The notes: generated from the sequence alone by a model not told the origin. Shown: positions 23,883 to 32,943, counted from the stretch's first letter. The stretch is DNA of 64,000 nt from JACCYI01 sp963828075 (GCA_963828075.1 CAWHDH010000021.1:1674001-1738000), one strand, 5' to 3'. A program made the numbers and translations.

Positions 23883-25594
23883 TGGCCGAGCGGGTCGACG
23901 TCCTCATCGCGGGCACCGGTTTCGGCGGCTCTATCGCGGCATTCCGGCTGGCCGAGGCGTACCGCGCCGCCGGCGCCGACCCCCGGGGGATCGTGTGCCT
24001 CGAGCGCGGCGAGCGCTTCAAGCACACGGACTTCCGCCAGTCGATGCACGTCGAGCACCTGTCGCGGGTGTACCGCCTGGTCCAGGGCCAGGGCGCGCAG
24101 ATGATCACCGCGACCGGCGTCGGCGGCGGTTCCAACGTCTACCTGGCCGCCTCGCTGCGGGCGCCGACGGAGACCTTCGAGCGCCGTGACCACCGTCCCG
24201 GGGACGGGCCCGAGCGGCGGATGTGGCCCGACGGGATCTCCCGCCGCTCGCTCGATTCCTACTACGCGCGGGCCGAAGCCGGCCTGCGCGTCTCGCGAAC
24301 CAGCTGGGACCGGGTCTCGAAGGCCGGCGGCGTCTGGGCGGCCGCGCTCAACGCGGCGGGGCACACGTGCGACCGCGTGCCGATCGCGATCAGCCCGAAG
24401 CGCTGCGTCGACGCGAACTGGTGTCATACCGGCTGCATCTTCGGGGCGAAGAACACGCTGAACACGAACTACCTCGGCGCGGCGGAGGCGCTCGGGGTGC
24501 AGGTCCGCCCGCTGCGTCAGGTCGAGTCCGTGCGGCCGTCGAGCGCCCGGCCGTGGCGCTACATCGTCACCGTCGCGCGGATGGATCCGGCGACCGGGCG
24601 GTCGACGGGCAGCGAGGAGATCGAGTGCAAGGTGTGCATCCTCGCCACCGGCGCGATGAACGACGCCCCGATCCTGATGCGCTCGCGCACCGACCTGCCC
24701 TCGCTCTCCGAGCACGTCGGGCGCCACCTGGGCGGCAACGGCGACCACCTCGCGGCCGCCGAGCTCGACCCTCGCAAGGTCCGCGAGCTCCTGAAGCTGC
24801 CCGGCTACGCCGACTTCCACAAGGGCCGGCCGATCACGACGATGACCTACGACTTCTGGGTCGGCCGGCGGGGGCCGCGCTACGACGGGACGCGCTTCAA
24901 CCTCCAGGAGATCTTCCTGCCGCCGCTGACGAGCTTCCTCTACGACGACGGCCGCGCGCCCGCCGGCGATCCGTCGTTCTGGGGGGTGCAGAAGAAGGAG
25001 TCGCTGGCCAACTGGGTCAACCGCATCGAGCTGCTGGCCATGGTGGAGGACACCCACGACGGCACGTTCCTGGCGCCGCCGCCGAGCGGCGGCGCCGTGC
25101 AGCCCAACGGCGGGCCGATCCAGATCGGGACGTTCAGCTACGCGCAGAGCGACCAGTCCCTCCAGGTGCGCGAGGCTGCCAACACCGCGATGAAGCGCGT
25201 CGTCGAGCGCCGCGGCCTCGGGCGCTTCCTGCCGATGACCGAGACGCGCGGCGTCTACGCCGCCCATCCGCTCGGCGGCTGCCGGATGGCCGCGAGCAAG
25301 GAGCTCGGCGTCACGAACGACCTCGGCGCGGTGTTCGACCACGAGGGGCTCTACTGCCTCGGATCGTCGATCATCCCGAGCTCGCTGGGCGTCAACCCGT
25401 CGCTGACGATCGCCGCCGTCGCCGAGCGCGCGATGGACGCGCTCGTGGCGTCGATGGGCGGTCTCGGGCTGCCCGCCGCGCCCGCCGGCCACCGGCCGGT
25501 GACCCCGCACGAGGACGTCGGCGAGCGCGTACCCGCGCCATGGTCCCCCGTGCGGCGGCGGCGCCGCCGGCCGCGGCGGCGCGCGGCGCGCTAA
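23882..25594 (+). CDS. GMC oxidoreductase 3 (cholesterol-oxidase-like)
   Basis: A 570-residue GMC flavoprotein of the cholesterol oxidase-like branch: FAD motif IAGTGFGGSIAAFRLAEAY, ITATGVGGGSNVYLAAS, ILATGAMNDAPILMRS, and the C-terminal block HPLGGCRMA with GSSIIPSSLGVNPSLTIAAVAERAM. It lacks a signal peptide but is translationally coupled to a Tat-signal partner, so export as a complex is likely. Acts on an unidentified alcohol or sterol-like substrate outside the membrane. A basic tail (VRRRRRRPRRRAAR) ends the protein. It is separate from the XRE-linked GMC genes: different branch, opposite strand and no CTGA-N7-TCAG site nearby. Its stop overlaps the next convergent gene by 4 bp. Confidence 0.88.
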   Translation: MAERVDVLIAGTGFGGSIAAFRLAEAYRAAGADPRGIVCLERGERFKHTDFRQSMHVEHLSRVYRLVQGQGAQMITATGVGGGSNVYLAASLRAPTETFERRDHRPGDGPERRMWPDGISRRSLDSYYARAEAGLRVSRTSWDRVSKAGGVWAAALNAAGHTCDRVPIAISPKRCVDANWCHTGCIFGAKNTLNTNYLGAAEALGVQVRPLRQVESVRPSSARPWRYIVTVARMDPATGRSTGSEEIECKVCILATGAMNDAPILMRSRTDLPSLSEHVGRHLGGNGDHLAAAELDPRKVRELLKLPGYADFHKGRPITTMTYDFWVGRRGPRYDGTRFNLQEIFLPPLTSFLYDDGRAPAGDPSFWGVQKKESLANWVNRIELLAMVEDTHDGTFLAPPPSGGAVQPNGGPIQIGTFSYAQSDQSLQVREAANTAMKRVVERRGLGRFLPMTETRGVYAAHPLGGCRMAASKELGVTNDLGAVFDHEGLYCLGSSIIPSSLGVNPSLTIAAVAERAMDALVASMGGLGLPAAPAGHRPVTPHEDVGERVPAPWSPVRRRRRRPRRRAAR

Positions 25595-28221
25595 GCGCGG
25601 CCTCGCTTCAGCTTCACCCAGGCGGGCGCGCCGGAGCGGCCGCTCGGCGCGATCGCGCGGACGGTCAGCGTCCCGGTCGTCCCGCGCGCGACGGAGCGGA
25701 GTCGGAGCGTTCGCCCGTCGACCAGCACGCTGAGCGCGGGCCGGCCGCGGAGCCTGCCCGCGACGAGGTATTCGCTGGCCCCGCGGACGCGGTGCCAGCG
25801 CACCAGTGCGGTGGTGCCGCGCCGGCGGACGGTCACCGGCCGCGGAGCCGCGAGGCCGCCCGGCCGGTAGGCATACCGCGCGACGCGGAAGCTCGCTCGG
25901 GGTGCGCCGTCGTGGACCACGGTGACGTGGATCGAGCGGCGCGCCCGCCCGCCCGCGCCTGGCCGGAATCGGATCAGCCCGCGCGCGCGGCGCGTGCGGC
26001 CGATCTCGCGCGCGAGCCCGCCCGGACCCTGTTCGACGAAGACCAGCTGCTGGCCGCGGATGCGGCGTGCCCGGAACGCGAGCATCCGGCGATCACCTCG
26101 GCCGCGGCGCACGCGGGCGCTCACACGCGGCGCCGGCAGCGGGCGCGCCTGCGCGAGCGCCGCAATCGGGGACGAGCCCGGAAGCGGCGTCGCCGTCCAG
26201 CGGCCCCGCTTCGGGCGGCGCAGGAACACGTAGAGCTGGCGTGTGCGAGGGTCCTTCAGCGCCAGGAGCTGCGGCGTCTCGAGCGGCTGGTCCCCGGCGG
26301 GGATCTGGAGCGCCAGCCCGCCCGGACCCCGCAGATCCACCGCCGGCACCCCGGTCGTGCCGCGCAGACTCAGCGCCAGTGGCCGTGACCTTCCGCGTAC
26401 GCGGAACGCGCGCGATCCGGCCTGAGCGGCGACGGCGGATGGCCCGGCCTGGACGAGATCTCCCCAGCCGCAGCTGAGGTTCGCGTCGAGGTTCTGGTCC
26501 CATCTGACCCAGAAGCCGATGTCGATGCCCCAGCGCTTCGCGCAGGCGGCGAACCCGCGGTCCGAGATCAGTCCACGACCGCCCTCGGTGGTCATGCCGA
26601 ACACGATCGTCTCGGCGTCGCCCATGAACTGGAAGCCGTTCGCGTTCAGCCAGCCGGACAAAAAGCCCCGCAGGCCGGTGTTGAACACGTTGAGGCTCAT
26701 GTTGCCCGAGATCGACGCGGACTCGTTCACCCCGTCGATCTCCTCCTTGGTGTCGGTCGCCGTCTGGCCGAGCACCTTGCTCGTGCCCTCGTGGCGGAAC
26801 AGCGCGGGCGCCTCCCACGTGTATCCGCCCTCCGCGTAGACCGGATACTCGCCCCCGACGATCGGGATCTCCGACGGCAGCGCCTTCTTGCCAAGGCTGA
26901 AGCCGGCGGTGCCGGACAGCGACCACGGCGGCGGCAGCCGCTTGAGCTCCCCGGCGAGCTTCTGCAGGAACAGGATCCGGTAGAGGTTGACCTGGAGCTC
27001 GCTCGCCTCCAGGCCGGCGCCGGCGAACTCGAACGGGCTGCGCCGCCATGACACGCCGGCCGTCAGCGTCGTCGACTTCGAGGGCACGGGCTTGACGCGG
27101 ACGGTGCCCCGCCAGATGTCCTCCGCCGGCCTGAAGCCGAGCGACAGCCCCTCGAACAGCATCCCGGCGCGGCCGAACAGCCTCCCGGCGTTGAGCTGCG
27201 CCGTGATCTCGTCGACGACGAGCCCGCGCAGGTTCGTCGCCTTGAGCGTCAGCTCAGCGCCGACGCCACGGTCGATCTCGACGTTGGTCCCGCCCAGCAG
27301 CATCGGCGCCACGTCGCGGCCGAGGCTGGCTGCAAGCGTGAGCTGGATCGCATCGCCCGACAGCCACGCGAGCTTCACCTTTCCTCCGATCACCGGCATG
27401 CCCGCGATCTCGGGCAGCTTCCCGGGCGCCAACGACAGGCTCCCCGCGTTGGTCGTGTCGAGCTTGAACGGACCCTCGCGCAGCACCCACGTGTTGCCGG
27501 CGAGCGCCGGGCCGCCCCCCTTGAGCAGCATCCTCGCGTTGCCTTCCACGATGCCCCGATCCGTGAGGCGGATCGCGCCCTCGCGCGGCTCGAGGTCGAT
27601 CCCGGCGAGGCGCACCGGCGCGTCGGACGTCCAGGCGTCGCCCGCCCGCCGGAAGCACGTCGACCAGGCGGTCCGCGTGCCGACCGTCACCTGCGTCTCG
27701 CAGTCTGGCGCGGACGGCTTGGGACGCACCATCGCGCCGGGGTCGTCGGGGTTCTGGAGGTCGCCCGCCCACTGGCGCGTCTCGCCGCTGGATTGGGCGC
27801 AGTTGGCCGGATCGACGCGGACCGTGCCTTCGACCCGCTGGGGCGACACGAACCTGCCCTGGACCGAGATCCGCCCCGGAATGCTGAAGGAGAAGCTTCC
27901 GTCGGCTGCGACCGGCACCGTCGGTCCGGGCCCCGTGAACCCGTTGGTCGAGGACTGGCACGGCGGGATGCAGCGCCCGTGCTCCGGGTGCGGACGGCTG
28001 CACTCCTCCACCGCGAACGAGAGATTCTCGACTCGGGTGCCGCCGCCCTTGACGTCGAAGTAGCCGATATAGCCGTAGCCGGGAGTCCAGTCGCCCCAGC
28101 GGGTGTCCGGCATCTCCCAATGGCCGTCCAGCGGCTTCTCCGCGCTCGCCGTCGCCGGCACGAGCCCACCGGCCAGCAGCGCGACGACCAGCCACGCGAG
28201 CGCAATCCCCCTGCCCCACAT
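25591..28221 (-). CDS. Large secreted beta-rich protein, family A member 1
   Basis: An 876-residue exported protein with signal peptide MWGRGIALAWLVVALLAGGLVPATASA. The first 200 residues contain paired cysteines (VEECSRPHPEHGRCIPPCQ). A long middle region alternates short strands typical of beta-solenoid or lipid-scaffold folds (LRGLVVDEITAQLNAGRLFGRAGMLFEGLSLGFRPAEDIWRGTVRVKP, SLSGTAGFSLGKKALPSEIPIVGGEYPVYAEGGYTW). The C-terminal 250 residues form a basic beta domain (PRVSARVRRGRGDRRMLAFRARRIRGQQLVFVEQG...). The same order, with similar C-terminal blocks, occurs in the protein encoded at 45875-49204. No enzymatic motif is seen; a surface or envelope role is inferred only from export. Confidence 0.75.
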   Translation of the reverse strand: MWGRGIALAWLVVALLAGGLVPATASAEKPLDGHWEMPDTRWGDWTPGYGYIGYFDVKGGGTRVENLSFAVEECSRPHPEHGRCIPPCQSSTNGFTGPGPTVPVAADGSFSFSIPGRISVQGRFVSPQRVEGTVRVDPANCAQSSGETRQWAGDLQNPDDPGAMVRPKPSAPDCETQVTVGTRTAWSTCFRRAGDAWTSDAPVRLAGIDLEPREGAIRLTDRGIVEGNARMLLKGGGPALAGNTWVLREGPFKLDTTNAGSLSLAPGKLPEIAGMPVIGGKVKLAWLSGDAIQLTLAASLGRDVAPMLLGGTNVEIDRGVGAELTLKATNLRGLVVDEITAQLNAGRLFGRAGMLFEGLSLGFRPAEDIWRGTVRVKPVPSKSTTLTAGVSWRRSPFEFAGAGLEASELQVNLYRILFLQKLAGELKRLPPPWSLSGTAGFSLGKKALPSEIPIVGGEYPVYAEGGYTWEAPALFRHEGTSKVLGQTATDTKEEIDGVNESASISGNMSLNVFNTGLRGFLSGWLNANGFQFMGDAETIVFGMTTEGGRGLISDRGFAACAKRWGIDIGFWVRWDQNLDANLSCGWGDLVQAGPSAVAAQAGSRAFRVRGRSRPLALSLRGTTGVPAVDLRGPGGLALQIPAGDQPLETPQLLALKDPRTRQLYVFLRRPKRGRWTATPLPGSSPIAALAQARPLPAPRVSARVRRGRGDRRMLAFRARRIRGQQLVFVEQGPGGLAREIGRTRRARGLIRFRPGAGGRARRSIHVTVVHDGAPRASFRVARYAYRPGGLAAPRPVTVRRRGTTALVRWHRVRGASEYLVAGRLRGRPALSVLVDGRTLRLRSVARGTTGTLTVRAIAPSGRSGAPAWVKLKRGRA

Positions 28222-28319
28222 CCGGCCGGACCCTACACACTTGGCGCCGGCGGTCACGATCGTCTTGGACGCTGGTGCGCTACGCCGCGGTAAGCGCTCC
28301 GAACCACGTGGTGAGCGGG

Positions 28320-29081
28320 TCAGGATCCCGCCGACTGCCGCTCGCTGAACGCGTGGCTGCCGGCCACGATGGCCGATCCGGCGACGATCGCCGCGGTGCA
28401 GCACAGCGCCAGCAGGACGGTGCCCGGAAGCGGGAGCGACGCGACCGCGCCGAACGCAACACAGTTGTGCGCGGCGTGCACGCCGATGCACGGCAAGATC
28501 GATCCGGTGGCCTCGTAGATCGCGCACAGCGCGATGCCGAGCAGCATGAGCTGGAACGCCGTACCGAGCGGTGGTCCGTGCACCGCGCCGAACAGCGCGC
28601 CCGCTGCCACCGCTGCCGGAATCGCATGGACGCGGCGTCGCAGCGACGAGAACAGCACGCCGCGAAACAGCAGCTCCTCCGTCAACGGCGCAACGACGCA
28701 CGTCAACACCGCGAAGCCGACAAGCAGGTCGAGTGAATCAACCCGCTCCAGAGCACGTGCCCCCGGCTTCTCGGGCGCCGTCCCAATGACCACGGCGCCG
28801 AGGCCGGCGACGAGCACGTACACGCTGTAGGCCACGAGCGCGCCGGCCGCGGCCGACTGCCACGGCACGCGGTTCAGGCCGACCTGCGCCGCCGTCACCC
28901 GGCCGGTCAGCAGCAGCACGGCGCCACACGCACTCGCGACCAGCACGCCGTGCTGGATGAGATCCGACACCAGGCTCGACCAGCCCAGCTCCGCGTCGCT
29001 CGCTGTGCCGGCGAGCAGATCCAGCGACCACGTCGCCGCCGCCGCCAGCGCCACCGTCAGCAGCGCCCATGACGCCGACAC
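28320..29081 (-). CDS. CPBP-family intramembrane protease (Abi-like)
   Basis: A protein of about 253 residues with six to eight hydrophobic helices and the three CPBP/Rce1 motifs: EELLFRGVLF (catalytic Glu-Glu and Arg), GALFGAVHG (His) and the final HAAHNCVAF (His/Asn). Bacterial members cleave membrane peptides, process or protect against bacteriocins, or act as chaperone-like factors. The GTG at 29081 is chosen for family length; TTG at 29102 is an alternative and no strong ribosome-binding site favours either. It is monocistronic: a strong hairpin separates it from the small gene upstream and 98 bases separate it from the next. Confidence 0.85.
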   Translation of the reverse strand: MSASWALLTVALAAAATWSLDLLAGTASDAELGWSSLVSDLIQHGVLVASACGAVLLLTGRVTAAQVGLNRVPWQSAAAGALVAYSVYVLVAGLGAVVIGTAPEKPGARALERVDSLDLLVGFAVLTCVVAPLTEELLFRGVLFSSLRRRVHAIPAAVAAGALFGAVHGPPLGTAFQLMLLGIALCAIYEATGSILPCIGVHAAHNCVAFGAVASLPLPGTVLLALCCTAAIVAGSAIVAGSHAFSERQSAGS

Positions 29082-29115
29082 CTGTCGGGGCCGGCGACTC
29101 AAGCCCGATAGGACC

Positions 29116-29141
29116 GGGGGCGCGCCACGGTGCGCGCCCCC
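29116..29141 (-). terminator. Perfect 10-bp GC hairpin
   Basis: GGGGGCGCGC (29116-29125), loop CACGGT, GCGCGCCCCC (29132-29141). It lies 25 bases past the stop of the 40-residue gene and before the CPBP gene. Being palindromic it would form on either strand; no T-tract follows, as is common in this G+C range. Confidence 0.55.
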
Positions 29142-29166
29142 AGCCACCCGTCCGCTATCCCCGGTC

Positions 29167-29289
29167 TCAGACGTCGTGGGTAATCGCGAACGGCGCGTCG
29201 AGGCCGAACACCACGGCCGCGGCCGTGATGATGGCCGCCGCGCCGACGACCACGAAGCGGTTGCTGCGAACGACGACGGACAAAGGCAT
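29167..29289 (-). CDS. 40-residue single-pass membrane peptide
   Basis: MPLSVVVRSNRFVVVGAAAIITAAAVVFGLDAPFAITHDV: a positively charged N-terminus, one hydrophobic helix (FVVVGAAAIITAAAVVFGL) and a short acidic/polar tail outside. The start has an unusually good ribosome-binding site, AGAGGAG five bases before ATG, and a hairpin terminator follows the stop, so this is likely a real gene. Function unknown; small single-helix proteins of this kind often act on membrane enzymes or transporters, and a CPBP protease lies directly downstream. There is no homology that I can name. Confidence 0.6.
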   Translation of the reverse strand: MPLSVVVRSNRFVVVGAAAIITAAAVVFGLDAPFAITHDV

Positions 29290-29520
29290 GCTGCTCCTCT
29301 CGGTGAGCTGTACGTGCCGGTCAGATTCATCGAAACAGGCCCGGGGGAGCATCGCAATCCAGGTCTCTGACCGACCGCGGCCTCCCGGTGTCACCGGACG
29401 CGATACCACGTGACGTGCTTACGCAGCCGTCGAACTCTCGTGGAGGCCGATGAACGAAGGGCCGACGCGGCAGGGCTTGACGCCAACGATACCGGCCTCC
29501 ACCCGGTTTCCAATGGTATC

Positions 29521-29548
29521 GGCGACGCCCGTCACGACGGGCGTCGCC
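29521..29548. terminator. Perfect 13-bp inverted repeat
   Basis: GGCGACGCCCGTC (29521-29533), AC, GACGGGCGTCGCC (29536-29548). It lies in a 368-bp stretch (29290-29657) where I see no convincing gene and about 110 bases beyond the stop of the RTX-like gene on the minus strand, so a terminator role is possible. With a two-base loop it could equally be a protein-binding palindrome. Confidence 0.4.
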
Positions 29549-29657
29549 GGACGTCCGGGCTCACCCCAGTTGAGGGCACGGGCTAGGCGGCCTGGCACTC
29601 GAGGGGCATGAGCCGGCCGTAGCCACCGCGGGTGTCGCGCCTGGGACCAGCGGGCAG

Positions 29658-31028
29658 TCACGGCTGCTCAGCGAGCGGCGCGGTGAAATGTGACGTCCAC
29701 GTGATGTTGCCACGGGTGATCCGCATGGCGATCGCGACGCGGCCGCGTCGGGCGGCGCTCCTGATGCGCCCGGTCAGACGCACGCTCACCGTTGCGGCGC
29801 TACGGGTCCTTCGCGTGTTCTTCTCGCGAGTGCCGGCACGGGCGCGGACGGTGACGGTGACGCGGCAGCGGCTCTTGTGGCGGCACGGGTTGGGCAGGTC
29901 GAGCGCGCGGCCTCGTCGCAGGCGAACGGTCGCCGTCTTGACGCGGAGAATCCTGCCGCCCTGGTCGTCGTCTTCGACGAGCGCAAGCTCGCAGTCTGGG
30001 CGCACGAGGTCTACGGCATCCGGCCCGTAGCTGGAGACGTCGTCCTCGTAGTCCCCGATCGCGATGATCTCCGTGATCGTGTCGGCGCCAGAGCCGCAGC
30101 GCAGGTCGTCGGCCTCGAGATCGACGGGCTCGAGGCGGTCGTCGCCCGCGCCGGCCTCAAAGGCGTCCTTGCCCGCGCCGCCTTCGAGGTGGTCGTCGCC
30201 GCCCCGCGAGTCGAGGGTGTCGTCGCCGTCTCCGCCCAAGAGCGAGTTGGCCCCCTCGTCGCCGCGCAGCGTGTCGTCGCCCCCTCCACCCTCGAGGCGC
30301 TCGACGTTCGTGAGGCTGTCTCCTTCACCGACTGCTCCGTCGTCAGGACCGGAACCCGCGAGGTCGACGTCCACCGCCATGTTGTGGTCGGCGTAGCTCA
30401 CCAGATCGTTTCCCTCGCCTCCGTCGATCGTGTCGCCACCGAGCGGCAGCGAGGCTGACGCCGACCGGTCGTCGCCGAAGAGGACGTCATCGCCGCCACC
30501 GCCACTGAGGCGGTCGGCGCCTGCGCCGCCCACGAGCGTCTCGGCGCCGGAGCCACCGCGGAGCTCGTCGGCTCCCGCGCCTCCGTCGAGGGTCGTCCCA
30601 AGACTGAGGGGCGTGGCCGCAGTGAGCACGTCATCGCCAGCCCCGCCGGTCATCGAGACGCTCACTGGCGCGGGGTTCGCGGCGGTGTCACACTCGGCCG
30701 TCCTGTCGTCGACCTGCCGGCAGCGCGCGCCGGCCTTCACCGGCGCGCTCTCGTCGCGGAAGCGCAGCACGGCAGCCGTGCGCTCGACCGTCGCCGTTGA
30801 CCGCTCCCCCGGTTCGGTGGCAAAGCGATAAACGGTCGCCGGTTCGCCCAACTGGTACTTGTCGCACAGGACCGAACCACCGCAGTAAGAGATCACCTCG
30901 CCGGAAACGGTCGCCGCCTGGGCGCTAGGAGCGGCCACGAGCAGAACGGCAGCCAACACCAGCGAACGAAACCCCGTCTTGGCGGCGGCGCCAACCAAGC
31001 GAGTCGCTCTAGGCACGAGCACGGGCAT
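29658..31028 (-). CDS. Secreted RTX-like calcium-binding protein
   Basis: A 456-residue exported protein with a signal peptide (LVLAAVLLVAAPSAQA). The central part, about residues 130-330, is a run of hemolysin-type GGxGxDxU nonapeptides (GGAGDDVLTAATP, GGAGADELRGGSGAETLVGGAGADRLSGGGGDDVLFGDD, GGDGDDTLDSRGGDDHLEGGAGKD), which fold as a calcium-binding parallel beta-roll. Such Ca2+ rolls usually fold after export. The N-terminal 100 residues have paired cysteines (YCGGSVLCDKY, RCRQVDDRTAECD) and the C-terminus is a basic beta domain with a Cys pair (NPCRHKSRCRVTVTV). No protease or lipase domain accompanies the repeats. ATG at 31028 is taken; GTG at 31031 is adjacent. Confidence 0.85.
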   Translation of the reverse strand: MPVLVPRATRLVGAAAKTGFRSLVLAAVLLVAAPSAQAATVSGEVISYCGGSVLCDKYQLGEPATVYRFATEPGERSTATVERTAAVLRFRDESAPVKAGARCRQVDDRTAECDTAANPAPVSVSMTGGAGDDVLTAATPLSLGTTLDGGAGADELRGGSGAETLVGGAGADRLSGGGGDDVLFGDDRSASASLPLGGDTIDGGEGNDLVSYADHNMAVDVDLAGSGPDDGAVGEGDSLTNVERLEGGGGDDTLRGDEGANSLLGGDGDDTLDSRGGDDHLEGGAGKDAFEAGAGDDRLEPVDLEADDLRCGSGADTITEIIAIGDYEDDVSSYGPDAVDLVRPDCELALVEDDDQGGRILRVKTATVRLRRGRALDLPNPCRHKSRCRVTVTVRARAGTREKNTRRTRSAATVSVRLTGRIRSAARRGRVAIAMRITRGNITWTSHFTAPLAEQP

Positions 31029-31323
31029 CACCGCAACAAACGGCCCCGATGCCGCTTTGTTGCGCTCGGATGTCACGCGCGCCGCGCGGCCGGCGGTGCT
31101 GCACGGGAACCGACTCCAGCTAGAACCAGCACGAGTCGAGGGGGCAGCAGACCTGGAGATCTCGAGGTGGGACGGGCATCGGGACGGCACGGCCGGCTTC
31201 GACGGCATATGAGGCGAAAGCAGCGTCCGCTGTCTTCCGTAGCGGGCTGCGTGTTCGTAGAAGGGCGGGCGAAGTCCATGTCGAGGCGAGAACGCTCGAA
31301 GTGGTGGATGGCCGGGCGGCGGA

Positions 31324-32229
31324 TCATTGCAGCGACGCGGAGTGCGGCTCGCCCGCCGTCGTCCAGTACAGCCGCTCGGCTCTCTCGGCGTAGGCCAGCG
31401 ACCCCTCGTCGGCTTCCGTGCCGAGGACGCGTCTCTCGTCACCTGTGGCGCTGATCACCTCACGGCGATGGATCAGCGCCACGGTCCCTCGTGCGGTCAC
31501 GACCACATCCCCGATCGGAGATCCGAGCCCGAACCTCATGCGTGTCTCGCCGGTCTGGACGTCGACCAGGATGAACTGCGAAGTGCAATCGAATTCGCCG
31601 TGCCCGACCTGCGTGCACGACGGCACGTTGAGGGCGGCGTACTGGCCCCTGAGCCACACCTGGGCCGCAGGACCATCGGTGCTGGAACCCGTGTCGTACC
31701 CGGTCACCAGAGCGGTCCGCCGTCCGGTCGCCCGCCAGCAGGCGAAGGTGGTGTACGTCTCGTCGTCGGACTCGTTGTAGAGCGTCGCGACGGAGTTCTG
31801 CTCCTCGTCCGCCTCGCTCGGACAAGCTTTGCCCTCGGAACCCCGCACGACCTTCACCTGCCAACCCGCCGACTTCGCGACCACGCGCCGGCTGTCCAGC
31901 ACCGCGATCCGCATCCTCCGCGTCCGCTCCCCCGCCCGGACCCGCCACCGAAGCGTGAACTTCGCCCGCCGCCCCAACCGCCCACTCGTCCGCTTCACCC
32001 ACGCGCGCTTCACCCGCTCCTCGAGCACCACCCGGTGTTGCCGAATCGACCCCACCAACCGCCCCGACACCTGACCCGAGACCTCGTACGCCGCCCCCGG
32101 CGCGACCGTCCCCGGCTTCTCGGTGACCTTCACCCGCGGCTTGGCTGCGGCTCCAGCCGAGCCGGCCGTCACGCCGGCGAGAACCAGCGCCAGGACCAGG
32201 ACCCAGGCTGCATTCGTCGCCCGCACCAT
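31324..32229 (-). CDS. Secreted protein of unknown function with basic beta domain
   Basis: A 301-residue exported protein with signal peptide MVRATNAAWVLVLALVLAGVTAGSAGA. After it comes an Ig-like or beta-sandwich module (KPRVKVTEKPGTVAPGAAYEVSGQVSGRLVGSIRQHRVVLEERVKRAWVKRTSGRL) and then a domain with cysteine pairs (KACPSEAD, FACWRATG, SCTQVGHGEFDCTSQ) resembling propeller blades (VVVTARGTVALIHRREVISA). ATG at 32229 was selected because GGAG stands seven bases before it and the signal peptide begins there. The 282 bases upstream, to the GAF remnant, show no gene. No function can be named. Confidence 0.75.
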   Translation of the reverse strand: MVRATNAAWVLVLALVLAGVTAGSAGAAAKPRVKVTEKPGTVAPGAAYEVSGQVSGRLVGSIRQHRVVLEERVKRAWVKRTSGRLGRRAKFTLRWRVRAGERTRRMRIAVLDSRRVVAKSAGWQVKVVRGSEGKACPSEADEEQNSVATLYNESDDETYTTFACWRATGRRTALVTGYDTGSSTDGPAAQVWLRGQYAALNVPSCTQVGHGEFDCTSQFILVDVQTGETRMRFGLGSPIGDVVVTARGTVALIHRREVISATGDERRVLGTEADEGSLAYAERAERLYWTTAGEPHSASLQ

Positions 32230-32511
32230 TCGTGCTCCGGTCACATCGCCCCCGTCCGTCGTCGGAACTGCTTCCCCGCTCGGTGGAACGCCACCGAAGC
32301 CTTGATCAGAGAACGGATGAATCCGCCGTTCTCTTCCGCACCGAGCCTCGACGACCTCGGAGGTGGTGGAGCTGGGCGTCGCGTACATCACGTACTCCTT
32401 GGGTCGGTGACCGCCCGGGTGGCGGCCCGCTGTCTGCACGACCACGCTCACGCACCCCAGGACGCGGCGATAGCGGCCCTGGGGATGGTCTGGCGATACC
32501 TCGGCGGCGGC

Positions 32512-32832
32512 TCAGTCGGCGGCGCGGGTCTCCCCCAGGTCGTCCGGCTGCGCCCAACCGCCCTGCGGATCCAGCACCGCCACGACCAGGTCGGCGAACA
32601 GCGCGGCCCGCTGCAGATCGGCCACGTCGTAGGCCACGCCGTCCTTGCGATCGAGGATCGTCAGCACGCCGATCGACCGCCCGCCGGACAGCAGCGGCGC
32701 GGCGAGCAGGGTGTTGGGGATATAGCCGGTACGGGCGGCTACATCCTCGGCGAAGTCGCGGTCGGTCCGGCAGTCAGGCACCACCTCGGCCTGCCCCGAC
32801 GCGGCCGGGCGAAGCGGCTGGTCGCCTCGGGG
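32512..32832 (-). pseudogene. GAF-domain remnant
   Basis: About 107 codons carry the C-terminal half of a GAF sensor domain: ASGQAEVVPDCRTDRDFAEDVAARTGYIPNTLLAAPLLSGGRSIGVLTILDRKDGVAYDVADLQRAALFADLVVAVLD. In intact relatives this follows an N-terminal half (helix and strands ending in a GVVGWVA-type turn) that is missing here; reading upstream meets TGA at 32835, 35 bases before the 3' end of the tRNA-Val gene. A start at GTG 32784 would make a 90-residue fragment, too short for a folded GAF. It is read as a truncated relic, possibly cut by an insertion or deletion at the tRNA. Confidence 0.6.
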
Positions 32833-32869
32833 TCAAGCCGGAGTTTGGCTCCATCACTGGTGTCGGGAG

Positions 32870-32943
32870 TGGGCGGTGCCGGGCTCGAACCGGCGACCTC
32901 CTGCTTGTAAGGCAGGCGCTCTGACCAGCTGAGCTAACCGCCC
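32870..32943 (-). tRNA. tRNA-Val (anticodon TAC)
   Basis: The minus strand reads GGGCGGTTAGCTCAGCTGG..., with a 7-bp acceptor stem, D-arm TTAGCTCAGCTGGTCAGAGC, anticodon stem-loop CCTGC-CTTACAA-GCAGG (anticodon TAC) and T-arm GCCGGTTCGAGCCCGGC. Discriminator is A; CCA is not encoded. It reads GUA valine codons. Confidence 0.93.

Noticed and set aside
29424..29661. Minus-strand open frame ending ...GNRVEAGIVGVKPCRVGPSFIGLHESSTAA
   Set aside because: The last 50 codons look protein-like, but there is no good start or ribosome-binding site and a 13-bp inverted repeat lies inside it; kept as non-coding with a possible terminator.
31029..31323. Gap between two secreted-protein genes with short frames on both strands
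   Set aside because: No frame has a recognisable motif, signal or ribosome-binding site; it is taken as intergenic DNA with no visible feature.
32230..32511. Upstream extension of the secreted protein gene to an earlier ATG
   Set aside because: The extension has no family-like sequence and hides the signal peptide; ATG 32229 has GGAG at seven bases and begins the signal peptide.
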